Positions 39,477 through 46,874 of a stretch of DNA of 46,874 nt are shown here, piece by piece. Position numbers and translations under genes: made by a program. How positions within the stretch are numbered: the stretch's first letter is position 1; each line of letters begins with the position of its first letter. The notes beneath the pieces are model-generated. The model was not told the origin of the DNA, ran no database searches, and saw only the letters and a list, made by a program, of their open reading frames with translations. Source of the stretch: Anaerolineaceae bacterium (GTDB lineage Bacteria > Chloroflexota > Anaerolineae > Anaerolineales > Anaerolineaceae); the NCBI GenBank assembly GCA_012797695.1, contig JAAZOQ010000357.1:1-46874 (forward strand), written 5' to 3'.

Positions 39477-41384
39477 TTGGCCGTGTTATTTGTGGGTGTG
39501 ACGAAGATACTGGTAACCATCAATGAAATTCTGACCGCGGGTATTGCGATCACTGCATTTTCATTGTTGTTGTATGCTCTTACCTTTAATTTGCGCAACC
39601 GGGTAGCCCGTTCTTTTGCGGTCATTCTTTTCTTGATCACGGTTATTTTTTCCGCGGAATCGCTGGGTACCACGGCCACAAATCTTGTTTTCATTGACTT
39701 CTGGCTGAAAATCCAGTGGGCAGGCATTCTTTTTATGCCGCCTTCCTATTTGCATTTTTCGGATGCGCTGCTCTCCACCACCGGGAGGCCCTCACGCTGG
39801 CGCCGACGCTGGGCAGTACGGATTTCTTACCTGATCTCGGCAGTGCTATTATGCCTGCTGCCTACCCATTACTTTCTCGGCCCGGTGATCGTCAATCAAA
39901 ACCCGGTGCCTTTCAATCAGCCCACGCTGCTGACCGAGTTGTTTACGGCATATTACGTGGTACTGATGATCCTTTCCTGGGTCAATTTCATCCGGGCATA
40001 TAAACGGACGGTCACCCAGACCAGCCGCCGGCGCATGACCTATCTGGTGATCAGTGCTGCGGCCCCGGCCATCGGCAGTTTTCCTTTTTTGCTCTTTGGC
40101 GCGGATTTCGCCGGCAACTATTCGCTGGTATTCTGGCTGCTGGCGATTGTCGTCAATCTTTTCACTGGCACTTTAATCGTGGGCATGGCTTACTCGGTCG
40201 CTTTCTTTGGCGTGCCCTGGCCAGATCGGGTGGTCAAGAGCCGCCTCATCAAATGGCTTTTGCGTGGGCCGTTTACTGCCAGTATGACCCTGGCCTTGAC
40301 CACTATTGTGCGTCGAGCCGGGGACGCTTTTGGCAATCCTTATTCACCCTTTGTGCCGATCACGATGGTAGTTACTTTCTTGCTCTTTGAATATGCCATC
40401 ACGTTGTTCTTCCCCAAGTTCGAGCAGGTATTTTTGTTCGGCAAAGATCAGAAGGAACTGCTCCAACTGCGTGACCTGGAAGAACGGTTGATCACCCGCG
40501 GCGATCTGAGTCAGTTCCTCGAAATGGTGCTGGCAGCGGTCTGCGATCAGGTGCAGGCTTCGAGTGCTTATTTGCTGTCTACCGTGGATGGGGACAACGA
40601 AAAGATGGAAATGATTGCCCGTACGGGGAATCCGAATTTTGACCTCGATTCGCTGGATGGATTGGCAGATTACCTGGCTGACATGGAACCTGGCGTTGAA
40701 CTGGTTAACTGGAACGGCGATCTGCTCTTTCCTTTGCGAGATGGAGAGGGTGAAGACCTGCTGGTGGGCTATCTGGGCGTACAAAACGCCAATGATGGTC
40801 TGGTCGAGGATACAGAAGTGCTGCATGCAGTTCACCTGCTGAATCACCGGGCAGCCATTGCCCTGAGTGATCGTGAAGTGCAGGAACAGGTATTTACCAA
40901 GCTGGAAAAGATGGATGCCCAGGTGGAAATGATCCAGGCACTGCGCGCCGCCGGGCGCTATGATCGTCAAGGGGTGCTGTCGGATGAAACTACGCTGGAA
41001 AATAAAGAACTTTCGCAATGGATCAAAGATGCTCTGACCCATTACTGGGGCGGACCCAAGCTGACCGAAAATCCACTGCTTAGTTTGCGGGTGGTGCAGC
41101 AAATGATGGATGACAAAGAGAATAATCCCGCCAACGCGCTGCGAACTGTGCTAAAAAGTGCCATCGAAAGGCTTAAACCAGAAGGCGAGCGCAAGTATAC
41201 TAGTGAGTGGATCTTGTATAATATTCTTGATTTAAAATTTTTAGAAGGGAAGAAAGTGCGAGAAATTGCAATGCGGCTGGCAATGTCTGAGGCGGATCTT
41301 TATCGGAAGCAACGCGTTGCCATTGATGCTGTGGCGGAAGAGATAGCAAAGATGGAATCTCTCGCGGACAAAGAAGTCAAGTAG
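39477..41384 (+). CDS. 7TM-GAF-HTH membrane-bound regulator
   Basis: 635 residues. N-terminal part (about 1-325) has seven or eight helices like the 7TM sensor modules of histidine kinases. A short coiled coil (about 330-350, QKELLQLRDLEERLITRGDLS) leads to a GAF domain (about 350-480, SQFLEMVLAAVCDQVQAS...). The C-terminus lacks kinase motifs (no H-box, N-box or GxG) and instead has a helix-turn-helix resembling sigma-70 region 4 (592-616, KKVREIAMRLAMSEADLYRKQ). This suggests a one-component sensor that binds DNA from the membrane (inference). The start TTG 39477 lacks a good ribosome site; downstream GTG codons are alternatives. Confidence 0.65.
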   Translation: MAVLFVGVTKILVTINEILTAGIAITAFSLLLYALTFNLRNRVARSFAVILFLITVIFSAESLGTTATNLVFIDFWLKIQWAGILFMPPSYLHFSDALLSTTGRPSRWRRRWAVRISYLISAVLLCLLPTHYFLGPVIVNQNPVPFNQPTLLTELFTAYYVVLMILSWVNFIRAYKRTVTQTSRRRMTYLVISAAAPAIGSFPFLLFGADFAGNYSLVFWLLAIVVNLFTGTLIVGMAYSVAFFGVPWPDRVVKSRLIKWLLRGPFTASMTLALTTIVRRAGDAFGNPYSPFVPITMVVTFLLFEYAITLFFPKFEQVFLFGKDQKELLQLRDLEERLITRGDLSQFLEMVLAAVCDQVQASSAYLLSTVDGDNEKMEMIARTGNPNFDLDSLDGLADYLADMEPGVELVNWNGDLLFPLRDGEGEDLLVGYLGVQNANDGLVEDTEVLHAVHLLNHRAAIALSDREVQEQVFTKLEKMDAQVEMIQALRAAGRYDRQGVLSDETTLENKELSQWIKDALTHYWGGPKLTENPLLSLRVVQQMMDDKENNPANALRTVLKSAIERLKPEGERKYTSEWILYNILDLKFLEGKKVREIAMRLAMSEADLYRKQRVAIDAVAEEIAKMESLADKEVK

Positions 41385-41412
41385 CGCATTTATTGACACA
41401 TGGGGAGGCCAG

Positions 41413-42360
41413 ATGGCAGATAAGAACGAAATCGAAGAGAACGATTTTGGAATCCCAGAACTGGATGAGGGCTGGTGGAATTCAGTCCTATCCGATGAGA
41501 GTGCGTATTCGGTTGAGCCTAAAGTCATCAATTGCAAACCTTGCTCACAAACCTCAGCGGGAAACATCAACTGGGCGTGTATTCAAGAACTTTTTGAAAA
41601 GGATGAAGTTGTCTTGCTGCAGGTGCAGGGATTCAACCGCGGCGGTCTGCTCGTTCAGGGCAACAGCATTCAAGGGTTCGTCCCCATCTCGCACGTCGTG
41701 GACGCCCCTGCCAATATCCCGGAAGAGGAACGCTACCATTTCCTCGAGGGATATGTAGGAAAATCTCTCTATTTAAAGATCATCGAGTGCGAACCCAGCA
41801 GTGAACGGGTGGTTCTCTCGGAGCGAGCAGCGCAGGCTGGGCAGGGAAAGCGCAAAGAGTTGTTCGATTCCCTTAAACCCGGCGTGATCGCCTGCGGTGT
41901 GATCACGAACGTGACCGATTTTGGCGCTTTCGTTGATCTCGGTGGGGTAGAGGGCCTGATCCACGTTTCAGAAATTTCGTGGGGACGGGTCGAGAAACCG
42001 ACCGAGGTATTGCGGATTGGGCAAACGGTCAAAGTCATCATTCTGCAGGTACAGGAAGAGAATTCGCGTATTGCCTTGAGCATCAAGCGCCTGACCCCCA
42101 ATCCATGGGATGGATTGCAGGAAATCTATCAACCCGGAGATGAAGTGGCAGCAACGATTACCTCGATCATGAAATTTGGCGCATTTGCCAGATTACCAGA
42201 AGGGGTAGAAGGCCTGATCCACGTTTCTTCCATGCCGCCTGAAATGGCGAAATCAGATCTGCGTAAGGCCTTCTCGATTGGGCAGACAGTACAGGTCAAG
42301 ATCCTTCACATCGATGCCGAACGACGGCGGCTTGGGCTAGGATTGGTATCAGAGGAATGA
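41413..42360 (+). CDS. Protein with three S1 RNA-binding domains (ribosomal S1-like)
   Basis: 315 residues. An acidic N-terminal tail (about 1-50) is followed by three S1 beta-barrels: about 63-140 (divergent), about 155-227 (GVIACGVITNVTDFGAFVDLGGVEGLIHVSEIS, canonical) and about 240-312 (DEVAATITSIMKFGAFARLPEGVEGLIHVSSM, canonical). Known S1 proteins have four to six domains, so this is a short form that may act as bS1 or as an RNA-binding regulator. Strong GGGGAGG ribosome site; the stop overlaps the ftsK start. Transcription may continue from the 7TM-GAF-HTH gene, 28 bp upstream. Confidence 0.85.
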   Translation: MADKNEIEENDFGIPELDEGWWNSVLSDESAYSVEPKVINCKPCSQTSAGNINWACIQELFEKDEVVLLQVQGFNRGGLLVQGNSIQGFVPISHVVDAPANIPEEERYHFLEGYVGKSLYLKIIECEPSSERVVLSERAAQAGQGKRKELFDSLKPGVIACGVITNVTDFGAFVDLGGVEGLIHVSEISWGRVEKPTEVLRIGQTVKVIILQVQEENSRIALSIKRLTPNPWDGLQEIYQPGDEVAATITSIMKFGAFARLPEGVEGLIHVSSMPPEMAKSDLRKAFSIGQTVQVKILHIDAERRRLGLGLVSEE

Positions 42361-44498
42361 ACTTTCGTAAGAACGTACCCGAGACTCGCGAGGTTGAACC
42401 CCTGCAACTTAAACCCAGCTGGATTGACCGCTTCAAGCAGAGTTTACGACATTCGCGGCATTTTGGTTGGGATCTCTTGGGTACCTTTCTTTTGCTTGTT
42501 ACCATTCTTTCTTTGCTGGGATTAATTGGAATCTCTCGCGGGGTATTGATCACTCCGTGGGTAAGTTTTTTGCGGCAGGGGTTGGGGTGGGGAAGTTACC
42601 TGTTTTTGATCAGTATTGGCTACTTTGGAGTAGCCTGCTTTCTCTACAATGCCGGGAAAATTTCGGGCCTGCCGGTGGGGCGGGTGCTGGCTCTGGAAGT
42701 GGCCTTCTTTTGTTTGCTGCCCCTGCTGACGGTGATCGGCGGCGGTTCGCTCGATCGGGCTATGCAGGGTTTCGATGGGGGAACCATTGGCTGGGGTTTG
42801 ATGAATCTTTTCTGGCCAGCCATTCCCTTGTTCCTGGTAGGTTTCTTTTTCACCGTATTGGTCGTTGTTTTCTTGCTGATTGGATCGGGCGGAGTGCGTC
42901 CCTTATATCGGCGATTGCTGGAGTGGAGCGAAACCACCAGCGCGACGACAGAAATGGTTCATTCTCCCGAACCTGAACCGGCTCAATCAGAAGTTCTCCC
43001 CGTTGAAGAAGCACCGGCGGTGGTACTTTCTACCCCCGTGCATAAAGAAAGCCAGTTGCCTCCCTTGAATCTGCTCCTGCAGGAAACCAGTTCTGTGCCG
43101 GATGAAGCGCAGATCCGCTACAACGCGCGCAAGATCGAAAAAACATTGGCTGAACTGGCCGCGCCGGCGAAAGTGATCGGCTATCGGGTAGGCCCGACAG
43201 TCACCCAATACGCGGTGGAACCGGGTTTTATCGAGCGCAATGGCGCGGATGGTAAGCCGATTCAGCAAAAAGTGCGGGTGTCACAAATTGCCAATCTGAA
43301 ACGGGATCTGGCATTGACCCTTTCCGCGACCAGTTTGCGCATTGAAACCCCCGTGCCAGGACGGTCTTACGTGGGCATCGAGGTGCCCAATTCGAGCGGC
43401 TCGGTGGTACGTTTGCGCTCGATCCTGGAATCGAACGAGTTTCGCAAAATGTCTTCCCCACTGGGGCTGGCCCTGGGCAAGAACGTCTCGGGTGAAGCCG
43501 TGGTGGGAGATCTGGAAAAGATGCCGCATCTGCTCATTGCCGGGACGACGAATTCGGGCAAATCGGTGTGTATTACCGCCATTACGGCCTGTCTGGTGAT
43601 GAATAATACTCCCAGCGATCTGCGTCTGGTCATGCTTGATCCAAAGATGGTGGAGTTGGTTCGTTACAATGGCTTGCCTCATTTACTTGGCAAAGTCGAA
43701 ACAGATGCCGAGCGCATGCTGGCAGTGCTGCGCTGGGCCCTGGTTGAGATGGATACCCGCTACCGCACGATGGCGGCGGCGCACGTACGTGACCTCAAAG
43801 ATTACAACTTGAAGATGGTGCGCAAAAAAGAACCCACTTTACCGAACATCGTTATATTGATCGATGAACTGGCTGATCTGATGATGTCCGCCCCAGATCA
43901 AACGGAGCACAGCCTGGTACGACTGGCCCAGATGGCAAGAGCGACCGGTATTCATCTGGTAGTAGCCACCCAGCGCCCCAGCGCGGATGTAGTGACCGGG
44001 CTGATCAAGGCTAACTTCCCCGCGCGCATTGCTTTTCTGGTAGCCAGTTCGGTGGATTCTCGTGTTATTCTGGATACCAATGGGGCAGAATCTTTGCTGG
44101 GCAAAGGCGACATGCTTTTTGCCGACCCGCAAAAGAGCAATCTGCAGCGGGCGCAAGGGGTCATGGTCAGCGATCAGGAAATCGAAAAGATCATTAGCCA
44201 CTGGCAAAAAGTGAGTGAACCCTCCTATGAAATGCCACCCTGGGAGAACCTGATCAGCGAAAGCCAGGAAAGCGAAAATGGGGATGATCTGATCGAACAC
44301 GCCATCGCGGTGGTCAAAGCGGCCGGTAAGGCCAGCGCTTCGCTGCTGCAGCGGCGCATGCGCATTGGTTATCCGCGGGCGGCGCGCCTGATCGACCAGC
44401 TGGAAGAGATGGGCATCGTTGGTCCCTCCGTCGGCGCGGGAAAAGATCGCGAAGTGCTCATTGGCCCGGATGACGAAGCTGATCTGGAACAGGATTGA
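42357..44498 (+). CDS. ftsK: FtsK/SpoIIIE DNA translocase
   Basis: Hexameric dsDNA pump that clears chromosome ends at the division septum. 713 residues. Four N-terminal helices (about 37-175), a short Pro/Glu-rich linker, alpha/beta motor domains with Walker A GTTNSGKS (396-403) and Walker B VILIDELADLMM, and the gamma winged-helix domain (about 640-705: HAIAVVKAAGKASASLLQRRMRIGYPRAARLID...) that reads KOPS-like polarity sequences. Linker is much shorter than in E. coli, as in SpoIIIE. ATG 42357 overlaps the S1 gene stop (ATGA). Confidence 0.95.
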   Translation: MNFRKNVPETREVEPLQLKPSWIDRFKQSLRHSRHFGWDLLGTFLLLVTILSLLGLIGISRGVLITPWVSFLRQGLGWGSYLFLISIGYFGVACFLYNAGKISGLPVGRVLALEVAFFCLLPLLTVIGGGSLDRAMQGFDGGTIGWGLMNLFWPAIPLFLVGFFFTVLVVVFLLIGSGGVRPLYRRLLEWSETTSATTEMVHSPEPEPAQSEVLPVEEAPAVVLSTPVHKESQLPPLNLLLQETSSVPDEAQIRYNARKIEKTLAELAAPAKVIGYRVGPTVTQYAVEPGFIERNGADGKPIQQKVRVSQIANLKRDLALTLSATSLRIETPVPGRSYVGIEVPNSSGSVVRLRSILESNEFRKMSSPLGLALGKNVSGEAVVGDLEKMPHLLIAGTTNSGKSVCITAITACLVMNNTPSDLRLVMLDPKMVELVRYNGLPHLLGKVETDAERMLAVLRWALVEMDTRYRTMAAAHVRDLKDYNLKMVRKKEPTLPNIVILIDELADLMMSAPDQTEHSLVRLAQMARATGIHLVVATQRPSADVVTGLIKANFPARIAFLVASSVDSRVILDTNGAESLLGKGDMLFADPQKSNLQRAQGVMVSDQEIEKIISHWQKVSEPSYEMPPWENLISESQESENGDDLIEHAIAVVKAAGKASASLLQRRMRIGYPRAARLIDQLEEMGIVGPSVGAGKDREVLIGPDDEADLEQD

Positions 44499-44506
44499 TT
44501 CCTCGC

Positions 44507-44535
44507 TTGACAAGCGGTGCGATGAAAGATAGTAT
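44507..44535 (+). promoter_or_regulatory. Promoter of the phosphatidyltransferase gene with overlapping inverted repeat
   Basis: Consensus -35 TTGACA (44507-44512), 17-bp spacer, -10 TAGTAT (44530-44535); start about 27 nt before the ATG. The -35 box lies within a perfect inverted repeat CGCTTG-A-CAAGCG (44504-44516), possibly an operator. Confidence 0.65.
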
Positions 44536-44567
44536 TTCAAGATTATTTTAGTGAGAAGGCTGGCATT

Positions 44568-45188
44568 ATGAGTGAAATCGAAGAGACAAAGCAAAAAGAA
44601 GGCTGGTCATTTGAGAGCTTCATGCGTAAGACATTTAAGGGCCTTCTGGATGCGATTGCCGGTTTTCTCTTGAAGATCGGGTTGACTCCCAACGCGGTGA
44701 CCTTGTTTGGAGTGGCTTTCAGTGCTGGAGTCGCCGTCTTGCTGGCATTGGGCCATATCACCTGGGGGGGCATTCTGATGGTGCTGGCAGCTCCGATGGA
44801 CGCACTGGATGGCTCCATGGCACGGCTGAGCGGCAAGGTCAGCAATTTTGGGGCTTTTCTGGATTCGGTGACGGATCGTTATTCTGAAATGATCATTTTG
44901 GCCGGACTGCTGGTGTATTTTATCGGCCAGAGCAACACGACGGCAATCCTTTTGATCTTTGCGGCTGCCGTTGGCTCGATTTTGGTCTCGTATACCAAAG
45001 CCAGAGCCGAATCCCTCGAGTATAATGCGAAGGTGGGAATATTGACCCGGGTAGAACGGGTGATCGTATTGGATGTTTGTTTGATCTTCAATATCCCGAT
45101 TGTGGCACTGTGGATCCTGGCGATACTGGCAAATTTCACAGCATTGCAGCGCATTTTCTTCGTCTGGAAACAGGCCAAACATTCCTAA
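44568..45188 (+). CDS. CDP-alcohol phosphatidyltransferase (PgsA-like)
   Basis: 206 residues, about six helices. The full family signature DG-x2-AR-x8-G-x3-D-x3-D is present (D81-G82, A85-R86, G95, D99, D103). It transfers a phosphatidyl (or archaetidyl-like) group from a CDP-lipid to an alcohol such as glycerol-3-phosphate or inositol phosphate; the acceptor is not readable. N-terminus has an extra charged stretch (SEIEETKQKEGWSFESFMRKTF). Followed 19 bp later by lgt, which uses phosphatidylglycerol. That makes a PGP-synthase role attractive (inference). Confidence 0.88.
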   Translation: MSEIEETKQKEGWSFESFMRKTFKGLLDAIAGFLLKIGLTPNAVTLFGVAFSAGVAVLLALGHITWGGILMVLAAPMDALDGSMARLSGKVSNFGAFLDSVTDRYSEMIILAGLLVYFIGQSNTTAILLIFAAAVGSILVSYTKARAESLEYNAKVGILTRVERVIVLDVCLIFNIPIVALWILAILANFTALQRIFFVWKQAKHS

Positions 45189-45207
45189 TTGAAAGGACCA
45201 TTTGTCA

Positions 45208-46026
45208 ATGTCTGACGGATTTATGATTTTAGGTTTAAAGGTACATTATTACGGCGTGATCATCATGTTTGGCGCGGTGCTGGCGGCTTTTCTGGCAGTA
45301 GTTGAAGCCAAACGACGCAAGCTGGATTCTGAAATGGTCTGGGACATGCTGCCCTGGCTGTTGATTGCGGGTATCGTGGGCGCACGGCTGTGGCATGTGT
45401 TTACCCCTCCCGAGTCGATGCTCGTCAATGGGCAAAATCCTTACTTTATTCATCCGCTGGATGCTCTGAAGATCTGGAATGGAGGGTTGGGCATTCCTGG
45501 TGCGGTCATGGGCGGGGCACTGGCGTTATTTATTTATTGCCGGGTGAAAAAGGTCAACTTCTTAACCTGGGTGGATATCATTGCTCCCGGGCTGGCGCTG
45601 GCACAGGCGGTAGGTCGCTGGGGAAATTTCGTCAACCAGGAAGTCTATGGCCTGCCCAGCAAGTTCACCACCTTCCCGCTGGCAATTTTCATCGATGCAG
45701 CGCATCGTTTACCCGGCTACACGGATTTTGCCTACTATTACCCTACCTTCTTCTATGAATCCATGTGGAATTTGCTGAACATGGCTGTTTTGCTGTTGCT
45801 GGCACGCAAGGTGACGAACTGGTTAAAAGACGGGGATATCTTCCTGATCTACCTCATGTTCTATTCCTTTGGCCGTTTTTGGCTGGAGTTTGTGCGGTTG
45901 GAGTATTCCCCGATTGCCGGGATCAATATCAATCAAACTTTGATGGCGGTTGTCTTCGTTGTTTCTTTGGTCGCACTGGTGTTGAAACACGTACTGGCCA
46001 AGAAGAAAGAACCGATAGCAGCTTAA
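45208..46026 (+). CDS. lgt: Lgt, prolipoprotein diacylglyceryl transferase
   Basis: Transfers diacylglycerol from phosphatidylglycerol to the lipobox cysteine of prolipoproteins, the step before LspA. 272 residues from ATG 45208; a TTG at 45202 is an alternative, and AAAGGA is upstream of both (4 or 10 nt). Seven-helix protein with the signature AVGRWGNFVNQEVYG and VHYYGVIIMFGAVLAAF near the start, GGLGIPGAVMGG in the middle and FYSFGRFWLEFVR near the end. Normal length. Ended by a hairpin terminator. Confidence 0.95.
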   Translation: MSDGFMILGLKVHYYGVIIMFGAVLAAFLAVVEAKRRKLDSEMVWDMLPWLLIAGIVGARLWHVFTPPESMLVNGQNPYFIHPLDALKIWNGGLGIPGAVMGGALALFIYCRVKKVNFLTWVDIIAPGLALAQAVGRWGNFVNQEVYGLPSKFTTFPLAIFIDAAHRLPGYTDFAYYYPTFFYESMWNLLNMAVLLLLARKVTNWLKDGDIFLIYLMFYSFGRFWLEFVRLEYSPIAGININQTLMAVVFVVSLVALVLKHVLAKKKEPIAA

Positions 46027-46046
46027 TCGTCTATTGGAATCAAGTA

Positions 46047-46081
46047 ATGGTCACCTGAGTATAATAAGGGTGACCATTTTT
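46047..46081 (+). terminator. Terminator after lgt with a TATAAT in its loop
   Basis: 9-bp stem ATGGTCACC / GGTGACCAT (46047-46055 and 46069-46077), T-run 46077-46081. The 13-nt loop contains TATAAT (46060-46065), which may also be the -10 box of the next gene. Confidence 0.82.
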
Positions 46082-46097
46082 ATTTCACGGAGGAAAA

Positions 46098-46847
46098 ATG
46101 GAACAATTAACCATTCTGGGTTCTGGATTCGCGGTAGCGAATCAATATCAAGATAATACTCATTTACTGGTGCAGACTGCGGCACACACTGTGCTGGTGG
46201 ATTGCGGCAACAATCCGGTAGGGAAACTGGAACGGGTAGGGGTGCCTTTGAACCAGGTGACTGACCTGATTCTGACTCATGCACACGCGGACCATATTGG
46301 CGCTTTACCGTTGCTGCTCATGGATATGTGGCTGAATAAGCGCACCAACGCTCTGCCTGTTTATGGATTGAAATACACACTTGAGAAAGCCAAAGCATTG
46401 CTTGAAATCTTTGACTGGCAAAAATGGCCGGGCATGTTCCCGGTGGAGTTTCATGAAGTCGAGGAAAAAGCCGGGCAGACTTTGCTTTCCACGGCAGATC
46501 TGACGATTACGGCCGCACCGGTCAAGCACGTGGTTCCCAATATGGGATTACGTTTTGCATTCGCGAGCTCTGGACGAGCGCTGGTCTATTCCAGCGACAC
46601 AGAACCCTGTGAGTCACTGCTTGACCTGGCTCGCGGTGCCAACGTCTTGATTCAGGAATCCGCTGGACCGGGTAAAGGTCACTCTACCCCAGCAGAAGCG
46701 GGGCAGGCAGCTGCGCAGTCTGGGGTAGAAGAGTTGGTTATGATCCATTACAACCCGGCGCGCAAAGAGATCGAATTGCAGATGGAAGCGCATCAGTATT
46801 TCAGCGGCAAGATCACCGTCGCCAAAGATCTGATGGTTTTGCGCTGA
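46098..46847 (+). CDS. Metallo-beta-lactamase-fold hydrolase (RNase Z/arylsulfatase-like)
   Basis: 249 residues. Zinc site motif THAHADH (H61, H63, D65, H66), a further His at 144 (PVKHVVPNMG), Asp167 in YSSDTEP and His near 222 (MIHYNP). The overall layout, beginning LTILGSGFAVANQYQDNTHLLVQ and with LVDCGN, follows the RNase Z-like/PqsE-ElaC-like MBL subgroup. It lacks the flexible arm of tRNase Z, so the substrate is unknown. GGAGGAAAA gives a good ribosome site. Last gene before the window edge; nothing else is seen to 46874. Confidence 0.87.
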   Translation: MEQLTILGSGFAVANQYQDNTHLLVQTAAHTVLVDCGNNPVGKLERVGVPLNQVTDLILTHAHADHIGALPLLLMDMWLNKRTNALPVYGLKYTLEKAKALLEIFDWQKWPGMFPVEFHEVEEKAGQTLLSTADLTITAAPVKHVVPNMGLRFAFASSGRALVYSSDTEPCESLLDLARGANVLIQESAGPGKGHSTPAEAGQAAAQSGVEELVMIHYNPARKEIELQMEAHQYFSGKITVAKDLMVLR

Positions 46848-46874
46848 TCACCATCCCTGCAGAAATTCGCGCCA

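Noticed and set aside
40344..41102. 252-codon minus-strand open frame
   Set aside because: Antisense to the 7TM-GAF-HTH gene with low-complexity Gln/His content and no start context.
41196..41232. TATAAT-like element inside the 7TM-GAF-HTH gene as a promoter for the S1 gene
   Set aside because: It lies about 190 bp inside the upstream gene, with no matching -35 and a long distance to the S1 start; read-through from upstream is simpler.
43839..44594. 251-codon minus-strand open frame opposite ftsK
   Set aside because: Shadow of ftsK; ftsK Walker motifs on the plus strand are unambiguous.
1..46874. CRISPR arrays, tRNA/rRNA genes, insertion sequences or prophage genes
   Set aside because: No spaced repeat series, cloverleaf-like sequences with CCA context, transposase motifs (DDE, HUH) or phage structural genes were seen on reading the window.

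Overview
This window looks like chromosomal DNA of an anaerobic, fermentative-type Chloroflexota bacterium, most likely class Anaerolineae. This is inferred from the gene families, not from a marker-gene comparison. The clues are a wall-synthesis cluster without murE, a T-box controlled eukaryote-like IleRS, many small lipoproteins with Ig-like, jelly-roll or PQQ-propeller domains, and a 7TM-GAF-HTH regulator. Base composition is moderately GC in the housekeeping parts. Between about 12.9 and 17.5 kb it is clearly richer in A+T.

Layout. (1) 1-6.0 kb, minus strand: the division and cell wall cluster mraZ-rsmH-ftsL-ftsI-murF-mraY. The last gene is cut by the window edge. Expression starts from a good sigma-70-like promoter followed at once by three MraZ-box repeats. 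(2) 6.1-12.9 kb: assorted single genes. These are a Gmad2-type lipoprotein, a small pore-like membrane protein beside comM/yifB, an uncharacterised helical protein with two DxxxD motifs like squalene/phytoene synthases, an RlmI-like methyltransferase, a PatB-type C-S lyase and a cold-shock protein. Hairpin terminators separate the convergent pairs. (3) 13.3-17.1 kb: an AT-rich accessory cassette of one small secreted protein, three different but similarly built ABC-2-like permeases and one ABC ATPase, followed by about 0.4 kb of possibly decayed sequence. This is the best candidate for an undescribed system. (4) 17.5-22.7 kb: a TPR membrane protein, a jelly-roll lipoprotein, the tRNA methylthiotransferase MtaB and a GH13 glucosidase, apparently one operon.

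(5) 22.8-26.1 kb: a KimA-like potassium/amino-acid transporter followed by two TrkA-type NAD-binding regulators and no TrkH/KtrB partner. (6) 26.2-29.8 kb: the conserved rpmH-rnpA-yidD-yidC-khpB(jag) set, interrupted by a PQQ-propeller lipoprotein gene. (7) 29.9-38.2 kb: pyrimidine nucleoside phosphorylase, T-box plus ileS, then lspA-rluD-threonine aldolase and purine nucleoside phosphorylase. The IleRS has GVHH where class I synthetases have HxGH. (8) 38.2-46.9 kb: a two-TM Ig-like protein, a GNAT acetyltransferase, a membrane-bound 7TM-GAF-HTH protein, a triple S1-domain protein overlapping ftsK, a CDP-alcohol phosphatidyltransferase, lgt, and a metallo-beta-lactamase fold hydrolase.

The parts fit together as envelope building (mra/mur/fts, yidC/yidD), lipoprotein maturation (lgt, lspA) serving several lipoproteins encoded here, nucleoside salvage (two phosphorylases) and tRNA/rRNA modification (rsmH, mtaB, rluD, RlmI-like). 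I found no tRNA, rRNA, CRISPR array, transposase or phage gene.
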